Shown here: in pieces, positions 28,305 to 38,684 of the stretch
Numbering within the stretch: position 1 is the first letter of the stretch
Layout of the letters: every line of letters starts with the position of its first letter
NCBI GenBank assembly: GCA_009777625.1
Contig: WRLL01000003.1
Coordinates: forward strand, 1-63,096
Length of the DNA: 63,096 nt
From: Candidatus Saccharimonadota bacterium
GTDB taxonomy: Bacteria; Patescibacteriota; Saccharimonadia; Saccharimonadales; Saccharimonadaceae
Direction of reading: 5' to 3'
Notes under the pieces: generated by a model
Seen by the model: only the letters and a program-made list of their open reading frames with translations
The model's database searches: none
Told to the model about the DNA's origin: nothing
Translations under genes and position numbers: made by a program

Positions 28305-29014
28305 TATTTTCCCCTTTTCTCTGTTTTATCATAAAGCTCGATGATTGTATCGCGCAAACGCCGATTGAACTCTTCCGGTGTTTCTGATTTCTCGGGTACT
28401 AAAGGTTCACCAAACACAACATCAACTGGCAGTCTGCCGGATTTCCAGATTTTTTCCTGCGCCGGCCACGCGTCAAAAGTACCAATCAGCGCGATTGGCA
28501 CAACCGGGATTTGAAATTGACAGGCCAGTTTCGCAGAACCGATTTTAAATTCATCTATTAGACCGCTTCGCGAGCGGGTGCCTTCGGGGAAGATTAATAA
28601 CGGCACACCGCGATTCAGCAGCTCGCTGGCTAGGCCTTTGTACTTTTCATCACCCCGACCACGCTGGCGATCAACAGGAAAGGTGTTAAAAAACAGACGC
28701 GTCGGCAGTTGCTTGTGCCATTGTCTGAAGAAATTATCGGCAGCGGCGGCCGTCGCGATCCGTCGAGATAGCCGCTGCGGCAAAGCGCCCAATACCAGCG
28801 GTGCGTCGAAATGCGACGCATGATTCGCTATGACTATATAAGATTTACCTGATTTTAACTGGCGCAGATTTCTGCGGCCATGAACTTTTACGCTTAGCAC
28901 GCTCCAGATTGACGGTTTCAGTAGCAACAAATAGGCCGCTGAACGAAAAATGCCATGGACCGGTGATCGATAGCGCCACGTTGAATGTTGTCTATTCTCG
29001 GTCATCTCTTTCAT
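28304..29014 (-). CDS. 1-acyl-sn-glycerol-3-phosphate acyltransferase (PlsC family)
   Basis: NHASHFDAPL, FPEGTRSRSG. Confidence 0.92.
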   Translation of the reverse strand: MKEMTENRQHSTWRYRSPVHGIFRSAAYLLLLKPSIWSVLSVKVHGRRNLRQLKSGKSYIVIANHASHFDAPLVLGALPQRLSRRIATAAAADNFFRQWHKQLPTRLFFNTFPVDRQRGRGDEKYKGLASELLNRGVPLLIFPEGTRSRSGLIDEFKIGSAKLACQFQIPVVPIALIGTFDAWPAQEKIWKSGRLPVDVVFGEPLVPEKSETPEEFNRRLRDTIIELYDKTEKRGK

Positions 29015-29816
29015 CTAGTTCTTTGATTCGTCTAGAGATCAATTTTCGCGAGATTTTTCGGCTGAGCCAACGAAAGTGTCTTGTGAAAAAGATTATCACT
29101 CGCCAGCGCAAGGTTGGTACAGAGACCACTTGGCCACGATCTATGGCGCGTAAAGCCGTTCTAACGACTTCTTCGGGTTCGATCCAAACCCACTTTGGGA
29201 TATTCGGTCGGTTGACCCCGCCAGTGGCGTGAAACCCAGTTTTCACCCAACCAGGGCAGACGGCTGTAGTGCGAACACCAGTGTTGGCCAGCTCCAGCGC
29301 TAGGCTTTCTGTGTAGATTACTACCCAGCGTTTAATTGCCGAATAATTACCTGCGAATAACCACGCGGATTGCGATGACACATTAATAATAGCGCCGTGA
29401 CTACGCTGTTTCATCGTGCGTGCTGCCGCTCCGGACAAGATCAAAACAGCAGTCGCCATAACTTCCATGGCTGATTCCTGCAACGATGTATCGGTATCCA
29501 GCAAACTATTATGCAGCGCAAAACCTGCGTTATTTACAACGACATCAACTGGGCGTTCTTTGTCAGTGATGCGTTCGACTAGTTTTTCGACGTTGGCGCG
29601 ATCAGCCAGATCAAGGCGAATTGCTTCGACCTTGACGCCGAATTCTTTCTGCAAATCGGCTGCGGCCTCAGTCAATTTGCCATTATCGCGCGAGGCAATG
29701 ATCAGGTCGTAGCCGCGCGCCGCTAATTCTCGCGAAAAAGCCAATCCGATTCCCGATGATCCACCGGTGATTAACGCCGCACCACGTGAAGGATCGAATG
29801 AGGTTTTTGAACTCAT
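28992..29816 (-). CDS. SDR family oxidoreductase
   Basis: ITGGSSGIGLAFSRELA, NNAGFA, CPGWVKTGFH. Confidence 0.9.
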   Translation of the reverse strand: MSSKTSFDPSRGAALITGGSSGIGLAFSRELAARGYDLIIASRDNGKLTEAAADLQKEFGVKVEAIRLDLADRANVEKLVERITDKERPVDVVVNNAGFALHNSLLDTDTSLQESAMEVMATAVLILSGAAARTMKQRSHGAIINVSSQSAWLFAGNYSAIKRWVVIYTESLALELANTGVRTTAVCPGWVKTGFHATGGVNRPNIPKWVWIEPEEVVRTALRAIDRGQVVSVPTLRWRVIIFFTRHFRWLSRKISRKLISRRIKELDERDDRE

Positions 29817-29869
29817 GCTTTATATTCTAGCACACAAGATCCTTGGTTATAAGAAACTTGAAAATACTC

Positions 29870-29898
29870 TTTACAATTTAGCTTAAACGGAGTATAAT
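29870..29898 (+). promoter_or_regulatory. promoter of ABC transporter 30041-31855
   Basis: TTTACA-17 nt-TATAAT. Confidence 0.75.
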
Positions 29899-30040
29899 TA
29901 GGGACATTATGAAAATCATGATGAGAATCGGCCGGTTTTATTCGGTCCAAAATACCCCCCCCCGTGTATAAACGGCATGGTTTTCCGCTGATCTTAAATA
30001 AAAATATCAAGCAAATTTCTATAAATACAAGAGGAGTCAA

Positions 30041-31855
30041 ATGACTAAGTCCGAAGATATGACGCTGGCGCGTCGCACAATGCATTATTACTGGCAAGAA
30101 GTAAAGCGTAATTGGCGCTACAATCTGCCGCTGTTGTTATCCGTACCAATAGCAATTTTTCTGGGCGGCTACGCCAGCAACTGGATCATTTCCGAGGTCA
30201 TCAACAAATTGACCGCTACACCGGTAGAGTCTGGCCAAGTTTGGAGCGAGTTCGGCGTCTTCATTATGCTGTATTCGGTCGCTGTTTTACTTAGCGAAGT
30301 TTTCTGGCGACTAATAATGTTTCTGGGTTGGAAGTCAGAAATCATTTCGATCGGCCGGCTAAACCAGCAATGCTTTGAATCTATCAGCCGACAAACCATG
30401 CATTTTCATAACAACAAATTCGGTGGTTCGCTAGTTAATCAGGTAAATCGCTTTTCGCGAGCGTTTGAACGATTGATGGACACAGCAATTTGGCAAATTT
30501 TACCGATTATTTCGGCTTTCACTTTTACCTTTATCATCTTAGGCCCAAGGTTCCCGCAGTTCACAATCGGGCTGGCAATTCTGTCGTTTGGTTTCATGCT
30601 GGTGGCTTGGTTCAGTTTCAAGAAAACCCGCGACCTTAGCAAAAAAGAAGCCAACAGTCACAACAAGATGGTCGGGCAACTGGCTGACAGTATCACTAAT
30701 GTTTCTACCGTCAAAAGTTACAGCGGCGAAGACCTGGAAAGGCGCTTGTATGAACAGCGTGTGCGGCATTGGAAAGACTCAACATTGGCCGTAATGCGAG
30801 CGATCGTGAAACGCGACCTTGGCTTTGGATTGATTTTGACGGCGATCAGTATCATGACGATTATTTTCCTCGCCGGTGGACAGGCTTGGTTCGGTGTGCA
30901 GATTGGCACGTTGGTGCTAGCGGTGACTTATATGATATCGCTGTTGGGCCGATTGTGGGATTTCAACCGCGTACTGAGAGATGTCAATCAAGCGCTAGCC
31001 GACGCACACGAAATGACCGAAATCCTTGACACGCCGAATCGGGTTAAGGACGTGACGGATGCCAAGCCTCTTTTAACAACCCCAACCCATTCCGGCAAAG
31101 TCGAGTTTCACAATGTCAGTTTCAAACACGCTGACGGCGGCGAGCATATTTTCAAGCATTTTGATTTAAGTATTCCAGCTGGTCAGCGTATCGGCCTGGT
31201 CGGACATTCTGGTTCTGGAAAAACTACTTTGACGAAACTTTTGCTAAGATTTTCTGATGTTCAGTCTGGGCAGATTTTGATCGATGGGCAGAATATTGCG
31301 AAAGTCACACAAGATTCTTTGCGCCGAGCGATCGCGTATGTACCGCAAGAGCCAATGCTGTTCCACCGGACAGTTGCTGAAAATATTTCATACGGCCGAT
31401 CTGATGCAACTGATACTGAGATTCACGAAGCCGCTAAACAAGCCAACGCGATAGAATTCATCAAGAAACTGCCGAAGAAATTCAAAACATTGACCGGCGA
31501 GCGCGGCGTCAAATTGAGCGGCGGACAAAAGCAGCGCGTAGCGATTGCCCGTGCCATTTTGAAAGATGCGCCGATCCTTGTTTTGGACGAAGCGACTTCG
31601 GCATTGGACACAGAATCAGAAAAGTTGATCCAGGACGCGCTGAAGAATTTGATGCGCGGCCGGACATCGATTGTCATTGCGCACCGGCTATCGACAGTGG
31701 CAGAACTGGATCGGATTATCGTGCTGGACGATGGAAAGATTGTTGAAGACGGTTCGCATGAGGAACTATTGGCGCGAAATGGCAAATATGCACAACTATG
31801 GAATCGACAGGCTGGGCTTTGTGGGGTTATTGATACGGACGAGGAAGCGGAATAA
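30041..31855 (+). CDS. ABC transporter, fused permease/ATP-binding protein
   Basis: Six-TM exporter domain, GHSGSGKTTLTKLLLRF, LSGGQKQRVAIARAILKDAPILVLDEATSALD. Confidence 0.95.
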   Translation: MTKSEDMTLARRTMHYYWQEVKRNWRYNLPLLLSVPIAIFLGGYASNWIISEVINKLTATPVESGQVWSEFGVFIMLYSVAVLLSEVFWRLIMFLGWKSEIISIGRLNQQCFESISRQTMHFHNNKFGGSLVNQVNRFSRAFERLMDTAIWQILPIISAFTFTFIILGPRFPQFTIGLAILSFGFMLVAWFSFKKTRDLSKKEANSHNKMVGQLADSITNVSTVKSYSGEDLERRLYEQRVRHWKDSTLAVMRAIVKRDLGFGLILTAISIMTIIFLAGGQAWFGVQIGTLVLAVTYMISLLGRLWDFNRVLRDVNQALADAHEMTEILDTPNRVKDVTDAKPLLTTPTHSGKVEFHNVSFKHADGGEHIFKHFDLSIPAGQRIGLVGHSGSGKTTLTKLLLRFSDVQSGQILIDGQNIAKVTQDSLRRAIAYVPQEPMLFHRTVAENISYGRSDATDTEIHEAAKQANAIEFIKKLPKKFKTLTGERGVKLSGGQKQRVAIARAILKDAPILVLDEATSALDTESEKLIQDALKNLMRGRTSIVIAHRLSTVAELDRIIVLDDGKIVEDGSHEELLARNGKYAQLWNRQAGLCGVIDTDEEAE

Positions 31856-31857
31856 GG

Positions 31858-32520
31858 TTAAGCCGCTTGAGCATTGCAGGAAAGGACAAGCCCGGCAAAT
31901 CTTCCACCGTTAGCCTCGTTATATGGCCCGGTTCTTACCACAACTAGTGAGAATCTTCTGTCGTCAGTTACAACAGTAATTTCATTACCTTGGCATACCG
32001 GCGTAAGGCCAGCTCGGTGCATCCGTTCTTTAAATATCCCCAGATATAAGTCAGTCTTCTCGTGTTCAACAGCACCGACAACTGCAGTACCGCGTAATAA
32101 AGGATCTGCCAGGGCCACTCGAATAATCGCCTGGCCAATACTTTGGGGCTTGTCATCAATCTCGGCCACTACGTCATTGGCCGCCAGGCCCTCCAGTACT
32201 TTTCTCGCTTTCGCCCCTTCATTTCCTAATAAAAGGAGTGGTCTCCCGGCAAAAACTTCTGTTAGCCCCTGCGTTCTGATCGATCGCTCCATCGCCAGAC
32301 GTCTTGGCCAAATGTCTGGGCGCGCTGACACAACGCCCGCCAGAGGGAGTCCTTCTCCTTCTGCGCCAGCCACGAAATCTTCATACCCGCAGCGTTTTCT
32401 GAGCGGATATTTCATCGCATTTCGCGGGTCGAACAGGCCAAGTTTTTCAACAACCGTGCCATCAAAATCAGTCTGATATTCTCGGCCTGCATCTGGTGAG
32501 ACATTTAAAACCTCTGGCAT
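31858..32520 (-). CDS. hypothetical protein, possibly HAD-like
   Basis: YQTDFDGTVVEKL resembles HAD motif I; weak. Confidence 0.45.
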   Translation of the reverse strand: MPEVLNVSPDAGREYQTDFDGTVVEKLGLFDPRNAMKYPLRKRCGYEDFVAGAEGEGLPLAGVVSARPDIWPRRLAMERSIRTQGLTEVFAGRPLLLLGNEGAKARKVLEGLAANDVVAEIDDKPQSIGQAIIRVALADPLLRGTAVVGAVEHEKTDLYLGIFKERMHRAGLTPVCQGNEITVVTDDRRFSLVVVRTGPYNEANGGRFAGLVLSCNAQAA

Positions 32521-32566
32521 TTCTTATGATCTTCCCCCACCCGCTAAGATATACTTCTCAGTAAAG

Positions 32567-33259
32567 CTATTCTGCTTTTTCCTCAGACTTTTCTTCTTGC
32601 TCGCTTGGGACGTTCTCGGCGGCCTCAGTACCTTCGGCCTCGGCGGCGCGGGCTTCGTCGGCGGCTTTGTCGGCGGCGGCGTTCTTGGCTTCTAATGCAG
32701 CTGGCTCCCAGACAGTAGCGATGACCTGTTCGGGGTCGAAATCGACAACTTCGACGCCGTCGGGGATTTGCGCGTCAAGCATAGTCAGCTTTTCTTCGGG
32801 TTCGGACAGTTGTGTGGCATCGATGATGATTTCGCTTGGCAGGTCGGCAGTTTTAGCACGAACTTCGACGCTTTCCAATGTCGGCAGAATGATCAGGCCG
32901 GCCTTGGCGGCCTCTGATTCCTCAACGCCAACTAATTCCAGCGGGACTTCGGTGGTAACGACTTCGTCGGCGCGGACGGCTTGGAAACTGATGTGCGTGA
33001 TGTCGTGACGGGCCGGAGCGTAGTCGATTGATTTGATCAGCGCGATTTGCTTTTTGCCGTCCAAGGTCAATTCAACCGGGGTGTGGCGGCCAGCTTCGCG
33101 GACGACTTTTCTCGCGGCATTTTGTGGTAATTGAACATTTTGCGGTTCAACTGCCGAGCCGTAGACTACGGCTGGGACTTGGCCTTCGTGGCGAATTTTG
33201 GCGACTTGTTTACCAGTCGCAGTGCGTTTTTCTACACCTAAAGTAATTTTGTCGGGCAT
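32567..33259 (-). CDS. rplY: 50S ribosomal protein L25/Ctc
   Basis: RTATGKQVAKIRHEGQVPAVVYG; acidic C-terminal tail. Confidence 0.93.
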   Translation of the reverse strand: MPDKITLGVEKRTATGKQVAKIRHEGQVPAVVYGSAVEPQNVQLPQNAARKVVREAGRHTPVELTLDGKKQIALIKSIDYAPARHDITHISFQAVRADEVVTTEVPLELVGVEESEAAKAGLIILPTLESVEVRAKTADLPSEIIIDATQLSEPEEKLTMLDAQIPDGVEVVDFDPEQVIATVWEPAALEAKNAAADKAADEARAAEAEGTEAAENVPSEQEEKSEEKAE

Positions 33260-33422
33260 TGTATCTCCTTCTTATTTCAAGATATATTTTAGCAGGTTTT
33301 GAAAATTTCGCAAAACTTGCTGCTTTTGTTATAATGGCTGCTATGATAATTCAACGAAGTGAGAGAAAAAGGCGCTCGCGGATTTTTCCGAGCAAGGCAG
33401 AATTATCTCGGAAGGAACTTCC

Positions 33423-34106
33423 GTGATCCCAGGCGTTGAACTTAGCCAATTTTTGCATGACATCGGGCCGTCGGTGTACTTTATTGTGCCGCTAATTATC
33501 TTTTCAGAGACGGGGTTGATGGTCGGTTTCTTCTTGCCTGGCGATTCGCTATTGTTCACGGCCGGTGCGCTGGCTGGTTTGGGCGTTATTGATGTTAATA
33601 TATTTCTGCTCTGCGCGCTCTTATTTGTTGCTGCAGTAGTCGGCAATTCGACCGGATATATGATTGGCAAATATGGTGGTCGGCGCTTGTTCAATAAAAA
33701 AGACAGTAAAGTTTTCAAAAAAGAATATTTGCAGCAAGCCGAAGCATTCTACGATAAACACGGTGGTAAAGCAGTCATCCTGGCACAGTTCATGCCGATC
33801 ATTCGCACGTTTAATCCGATCGTAACAGGGATATCAAAGATGCACTACGTCAAGTTTATCACCTACAATATTGTCGGTGCGATTCTGTGGACGATTGGCG
33901 TGACGCTGTTAGGTTATTTCAGCTTTCTAGCTTTTGGCGAGCTGATCGATCCAGAGAAGATTGACATGTATCTGTTGCCAATTGTCTTCCTGATCGTGCT
34001 GATTTCGATTTCACCGATGATTGTACATATTTTGCGTGATCCAAAGGCACGCAAAGCAATTGGCGCAAAAATCAAGAAGGTTTTTACGCGAAATAAGAAA
34101 GATTAG
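33423..34106 (+). CDS. DedA family membrane protein
   Basis: FSETGLMVGFFLPGDSLLFTAG, RFMPIIRTF-like QFMPIIRTFNPIVTGISKM. Confidence 0.92.
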   Translation: MIPGVELSQFLHDIGPSVYFIVPLIIFSETGLMVGFFLPGDSLLFTAGALAGLGVIDVNIFLLCALLFVAAVVGNSTGYMIGKYGGRRLFNKKDSKVFKKEYLQQAEAFYDKHGGKAVILAQFMPIIRTFNPIVTGISKMHYVKFITYNIVGAILWTIGVTLLGYFSFLAFGELIDPEKIDMYLLPIVFLIVLISISPMIVHILRDPKARKAIGAKIKKVFTRNKKD

Positions 34107-34111
34107 TTTTA

Positions 34112-34318
34112 CTATTTTGCATTAGCTTCGCCGAGTCGTTTGGTCCAAATCAGTGCATCGACAAGGTACCAAACTCCAAATCCACCGCAAGTTAGAAGTT
34201 TCAAAACGCCGAGTCCAACTTGTCCGCGATAAATGCGATCGGCGCCTGCCATACCAATTGTCCAGCCAATGATCGTGCCGATCAGTAGCCATTTCCAGTT
34301 ATTTTCTTTTTTCTCCAT
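34112..34318 (-). CDS. TM2 domain-containing protein
   Basis: GMAGADRIYRGQVGLGVLKLLTCGGFGVWYLVD. Confidence 0.88.
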   Translation of the reverse strand: MEKKENNWKWLLIGTIIGWTIGMAGADRIYRGQVGLGVLKLLTCGGFGVWYLVDALIWTKRLGEANAK

Positions 34319-34389
34319 TGCACCCTCCCCCGTTAATGTATTGTGATTTCATTCTAGCATAATGACGTATTTTTTACTACAAGTCTAGC

Positions 34390-34962
34390 TTACTTAACAA
34401 TAGGTTTTTGTTTGGCACTCGGATTAATTATTAACAAGACCATCCCGCTTGACACAATCATATAGGCCGGAAATAGCAAACTCTCTAGTGAATATTTTTG
34501 CAGAGCGACAATCGCTATAACGCTGGCGACGAACCACAGCGACCACGGCAAGCGCGATTCCGAAGCCCGATCGCGCATTAGTTTTTGGATTGTTAACATC
34601 AGTCCAATACCGTCAACGATTAGAGCTAAGGCCAGCGCCAACAGAACTTGGTTGGCGACGAATAACAGGCCAAAGGCAATTAGCGCCACGAACAACGCCG
34701 TGATATCGAACCGGCTCTTGCCACCCGTCCCGTATTTGATGGACAGAGTGAAAATCGTCGCTGTGCCGATCACTGCGCCCAGTGTGTACAAAACCGCGCC
34801 GTCACTGTTAACGGCCGACGCAAAGTAGGTCGCATTCAGCATCATCCACAATAACCAGCTGATGCGTTGCGGTTTAGTTTTGCGCTTGACGACGCTGTAG
34901 ATGTATGGCGCATAGGCGGCCAATATCAGCAACAACGAGGTTACGGCGAGAGCATCGTTCAT
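34390..34962 (-). CDS. hypothetical multi-TM membrane protein
   Basis: Hydrophobic ORF, RISWLLWMMLNATYF. Confidence 0.65.
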   Translation of the reverse strand: MNDALAVTSLLLILAAYAPYIYSVVKRKTKPQRISWLLWMMLNATYFASAVNSDGAVLYTLGAVIGTATIFTLSIKYGTGGKSRFDITALFVALIAFGLLFVANQVLLALALALIVDGIGLMLTIQKLMRDRASESRLPWSLWFVASVIAIVALQKYSLESLLFPAYMIVSSGMVLLIINPSAKQKPIVK

Positions 34963-34984
34963 GGGACCATTGTAGCATAGGCAC

Positions 34985-35641
34985 TTATTCTGCTACTGGT
35001 TTTGCAATCAATTTTATCAACAATTGATTTTGTGCGTTTTCGACAGTAAGGTCGGCTTCGTCAGCACAAGTCGACTGCGGACCACTGGGGCCAAAGTAGT
35101 AGTAATCGCCAACTTTTACATCGGACGTTTGTGTGCCGCCAGCAAATTCGCGCGTGCTGTTAGTGCCGCGGCTCCAGCCGATCGAACTTTCCGAACAGTT
35201 TTGGTTCAATGCCGCACGAGTTTTAGTATTAAATGTTATGGTATTGTCGTTGATCGTGTAGGTGATATCGCTTGCTTTTAGTCCATCTGGTAACGCGAAT
35301 TTAATTCCCCATTCTTCAATCGCGAAATACTGCGTTGAATTATCGGCCGCATCAGACTCGTCATCCTTTGTTGCGTTCTCCTCGGCTGCTTTCAATTTGT
35401 TCTGTGCTGAGGTCAAGTCTGCTTTCAGGTCATCAATCTTCTTGCTTTGATCTTGGTTTTGCATGAACAGATAGGCTACTCCGCCAGCCAATGCGATTAC
35501 GACAATCGCGATAAATACCTTGCCGATAATTTTACCTTTGGATTTTGGTTTGGATGTCGGAAATTGCGGTGTCTCTGGTGATGGTTGATTTGCAGTTGGT
35601 GTTGGTTCCGGTGATGGTGATCGCGTTGGCTGATCTTCCAT
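34985..35641 (-). CDS. hypothetical membrane-anchored protein
   Basis: Pro-rich N-terminus, one TM, coiled coil, extracytoplasmic domain. Confidence 0.65.
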   Translation of the reverse strand: MEDQPTRSPSPEPTPTANQPSPETPQFPTSKPKSKGKIIGKVFIAIVVIALAGGVAYLFMQNQDQSKKIDDLKADLTSAQNKLKAAEENATKDDESDAADNSTQYFAIEEWGIKFALPDGLKASDITYTINDNTITFNTKTRAALNQNCSESSIGWSRGTNSTREFAGGTQTSDVKVGDYYYFGPSGPQSTCADEADLTVENAQNQLLIKLIAKPVAE

Positions 35642-35712
35642 TTCTCTCCTCCTTAATTAATTGATCCAATTATACAGGTTGAAAAAAGAAAAAGCTAGTG
35701 CTTATTGTAGAT

Positions 35713-36495
35713 TTATTTTGTTTGATTGTGGGCTTTGGTTAAGCTGTACCAGTTATCTAGAGAAAGATCTTGCGCGCGGAGATTCGGATCGATGTTGGCC
35801 TTTATTAAGAGGTTTTCGGCGTCGGGTTTTGACAAGCCTAAACCGCCAGCTAAACTAGTGCGGAGTTTTTTGCGCCGGGCCGAGAAACCGGCTTTAACGA
35901 TGCGGAAGAAAAGTTTTTCGTCCAAGTTTTCGAAAAGTGGTTTGTCCCGCAGTTTCATAATCACGACTTGTGAATCGACTTTAGGCGGTGGCGTGAAGAA
36001 TTTGGCGGGAACTTCTATGCCCAAACTAACTTCGGCGAAAAGTTGCGCAGAGATTGATAAGATGCTCATTTCGCTGGGCTTTGCCGCTAACCTTTCAGCG
36101 ACTTCTTTTTGCACCAACAGGACAATCACGGATGGTTTGTTGTCGGCAGTTAAAAGCTTTTGGACGATTTTGGCTGTGATGTAGTAGGGCACGTTGGCGA
36201 CGACTTTGTAGTCTTTTGGCAATTGATTTAGGTCAAATTGCAGGAAGTCAGCGTTTACAATTTCTAGATTCTTCGCCGATACTCGTTCCGACAGACTTTC
36301 CGCCAATTCTTTGTCGAATTCAACGGCGACGACTTCCTTGGAATTTTCTGTTAAGATTTTTGTCAAAGTCCCTAACCCCGGACCAATTTCTAAGACCGTA
36401 TCAGTTGATGTCAATTTAGCATAATCAGCGATTGCGCGCAAAATCGCATCGTCCTTCAACCAGTGTTGTCCCAAGGATTTGTTTGGCTGGCTCAT
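35713..36495 (-). CDS. rsmA: 16S rRNA (adenine1518/1519-N6) dimethyltransferase
   Basis: SLGQHWLKD, VLEIGPGLGTLTKIL, NVPYYIT. Confidence 0.93.
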   Translation of the reverse strand: MSQPNKSLGQHWLKDDAILRAIADYAKLTSTDTVLEIGPGLGTLTKILTENSKEVVAVEFDKELAESLSERVSAKNLEIVNADFLQFDLNQLPKDYKVVANVPYYITAKIVQKLLTADNKPSVIVLLVQKEVAERLAAKPSEMSILSISAQLFAEVSLGIEVPAKFFTPPPKVDSQVVIMKLRDKPLFENLDEKLFFRIVKAGFSARRKKLRTSLAGGLGLSKPDAENLLIKANIDPNLRAQDLSLDNWYSLTKAHNQTK

Positions 36496-37776
36496 TTATC
36501 TTCCGTCGTAATTTGTCCAGTCAGTCGCGATGTCCCAGCCGTGCGGGTGGACAGCCGCAAAGCCGCCGGTGTCGTAAACTTTGCCTAGGCCGACGCTGGT
36601 TTCGACAACCGAGCAGCGCGGGTAAAGATGCAGATTAGCAGCGATGATGACGTAGCCATCACGGTCGACTTTGACGCCGTCGTCACGCACGGTGTAATGA
36701 CCGCCCTGACCGCAGTTTTGCATGACGCGGCTCATCGGTAGGTCGTAGTAGGTTTCGCGGTGAATGACGCCGTTGCTGTCCTTAAATTGGTTAACGCCCT
36801 TGGCCTTGGTCAGGCCGGTGCCGGGTTTGACTTTGACGCCGATGATTTCGATTTGTTTGGTTGGCTGTTTGGTTACGACACTTTGGATTTCGCGGCGTGA
36901 GATTTCTTCGCCGTTTAGCATTTCGATTTCGTAGACTACGCTGCGTTGACCGCTGGCACCGGCTTCTTTGATTTCACGATAGCCGACTTCGCGATTCATG
37001 TCGCGGACTTGTTCGACCTCGAAGGCGATTTCTTCGTCGACCGTGATGGTTTGGATGCCGTTACGCCAAACTTCCAGGTTCATTCCGTCGGTGATTTTCG
37101 TATTCAGGTCAAGACTGACCACGTCATCCGGGCCCAATGCGACTTTCTTTTCATTCAAGAATTCCCGAACCGTCGCGGCGTGCGTGCGCATTTCCGAAGC
37201 TTGGCCATAAAGTTTCATGTTGACGACCTTAGCGCGAGTTATGCTCATCTGTAAACCTGCCCCGCCAGCCGCTAAAATGTTTCGCACTGGCTCGGTTGCG
37301 GTCTTGTCCTCTGGATAAAGTTTGATCCCAGCCACGGCTGCGACGGCAGTTGGCGACTGCGCCATGGTCACTACGCGAACGGTTCGAGCACCATCGACCA
37401 CAACGATCGGGCGAGCGCGGTAAATATTGATCTTGACCGAAGTTCCGTCCAATTTGGCGTTTATCTTTGGTTCAATGTCATCGTCGGCACTGGTCGTAAT
37501 ATTGGCGTCCTTCAACGCATCTCCAACAGTAGTAGCACGTGTCAAAATGGTACGTTCGGTGCCGTTGTCATTGATGGTTATCAGACGTTGAGCATTAGAG
37601 ACCTTCGCAGAATTGTCCGCACTGGATTCAGAGGAAGCCATAGCAATGCCGGTCGTACCAAAGATAATCAGGGCAAAAACCGCCGCCAAAGTCAACTTGA
37701 CCATAGCGGAGACACCTGCTTCGCCAAGTAGATGATTGATTAAATACTTGAATTTACTCATCGTAAACTTAAACAT
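36496..37776 (-). CDS. ubiquitin-like/G5 and 3D domain cell-wall protein (YabE-like)
   Basis: Repeated DUF348-like segments, G5-like domain, C-terminal 3D domain VDRDGYVIIAANLHLYPRCSVVETSVGLGKVYDTGG. Confidence 0.85.
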   Translation of the reverse strand: MFKFTMSKFKYLINHLLGEAGVSAMVKLTLAAVFALIIFGTTGIAMASSESSADNSAKVSNAQRLITINDNGTERTILTRATTVGDALKDANITTSADDDIEPKINAKLDGTSVKINIYRARPIVVVDGARTVRVVTMAQSPTAVAAVAGIKLYPEDKTATEPVRNILAAGGAGLQMSITRAKVVNMKLYGQASEMRTHAATVREFLNEKKVALGPDDVVSLDLNTKITDGMNLEVWRNGIQTITVDEEIAFEVEQVRDMNREVGYREIKEAGASGQRSVVYEIEMLNGEEISRREIQSVVTKQPTKQIEIIGVKVKPGTGLTKAKGVNQFKDSNGVIHRETYYDLPMSRVMQNCGQGGHYTVRDDGVKVDRDGYVIIAANLHLYPRCSVVETSVGLGKVYDTGGFAAVHPHGWDIATDWTNYDGR

Positions 37777-37910
37777 TATAGCAGAAAAGTGTCAAAATCG
37801 CAAGTTTTCGACCACTTTTTTCATTTAAAAATAAGAAATATGCCGCACAATGTGTGTTTTCAGACGTCAAGAATAGATAGAAATAACAGATAAGATACAC
37901 ACGAGTAATC

Positions 37911-37939
37911 TTGACATACCATCGTTCTTATGCTACGAT
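37911..37939 (+). promoter_or_regulatory. near-consensus sigma70 promoter
   Basis: TTGACA-17 nt-TACGAT. Confidence 0.8.
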
Positions 37940-38171
37940 TTACGCACTGTCGGGTGTTGAGGCGAGGCTTCCACTTGGCAAGTATGTCGTACAACACACA
38001 ATTTGCGACATTAACAAATTGTCGCTACCAACTTTCCGCCCTGCCTAAGAATTTCGTGGGCAGCGTGGAAAGTTGGCGCTGGCACGTCATCTTTTCATCC
38101 ACGACCGTAGTAGGCGTCAACGACGAGCGGAAAAAGTCCGCCGCGCCGCCACACAGTCAAGGAGGAAAGTC

Positions 38172-38684
38172 ATGACTATCGAGATCTTCACCATGATCAT
38201 CGCCGGCCTGTTCGTGGCCGGAATGGTCGGACTCTTCATCTGGGGAGTCCGATCTTACCGACGTGGTACCACGCCGTTCGGCCAGGCGTTGGACAGCTTG
38301 CTGGAATCGTTCCAGCAACGGGCCGACGAGCTGTCGACTCGCTACGCCGAGGAATTCGCGCTCATGCGATTCCTCGAGCAAGCCGAAGCCGAAGGGCGTG
38401 AGATCAACATCGCCCAGTTCCAGCAGGACACCCTCAACGTGGTGAACCTGTTGCGCATTGAGCATCTGAAGATAGAAATCTCCAAGCACGTCGCTGGCAA
38501 GGCTGTGGCTGCCGAAGAGCTCGCCAAGGCAGTTGAGTCCCTCGCGCAGTACGGCGGCGGTGGCCGCGGCTCTAATGTCAAGCGGCTGAAGGAACTGATC
38601 GCGACGGAGGAGACCTACATCGATTCCCTGCAGGACCAGCTCATGAAGCTGAAGCTGCACATTCGCCGGCCTGTCCTCCTCTAG
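38172..38684 (+). CDS. small membrane-anchored coiled-coil protein (~170 aa)
   Basis: AAGGAGG SD, MTIEIFTMIIAGLFVAGMVGLFIWGVRSYRRG...; GC-rich codons. Confidence 0.75.
   Translation: MTIEIFTMIIAGLFVAGMVGLFIWGVRSYRRGTTPFGQALDSLLESFQQRADELSTRYAEEFALMRFLEQAEAEGREINIAQFQQDTLNVVNLLRIEHLKIEISKHVAGKAVAAEELAKAVESLAQYGGGGRGSNVKRLKELIATEETYIDSLQDQLMKLKLHIRRPVLL

Noticed and set aside
29813-30097. 94-aa minus-strand ORF crossing the C9 tract
   Set aside because: Overlaps the plus-strand promoter and ABC exporter start; no coding character seen.
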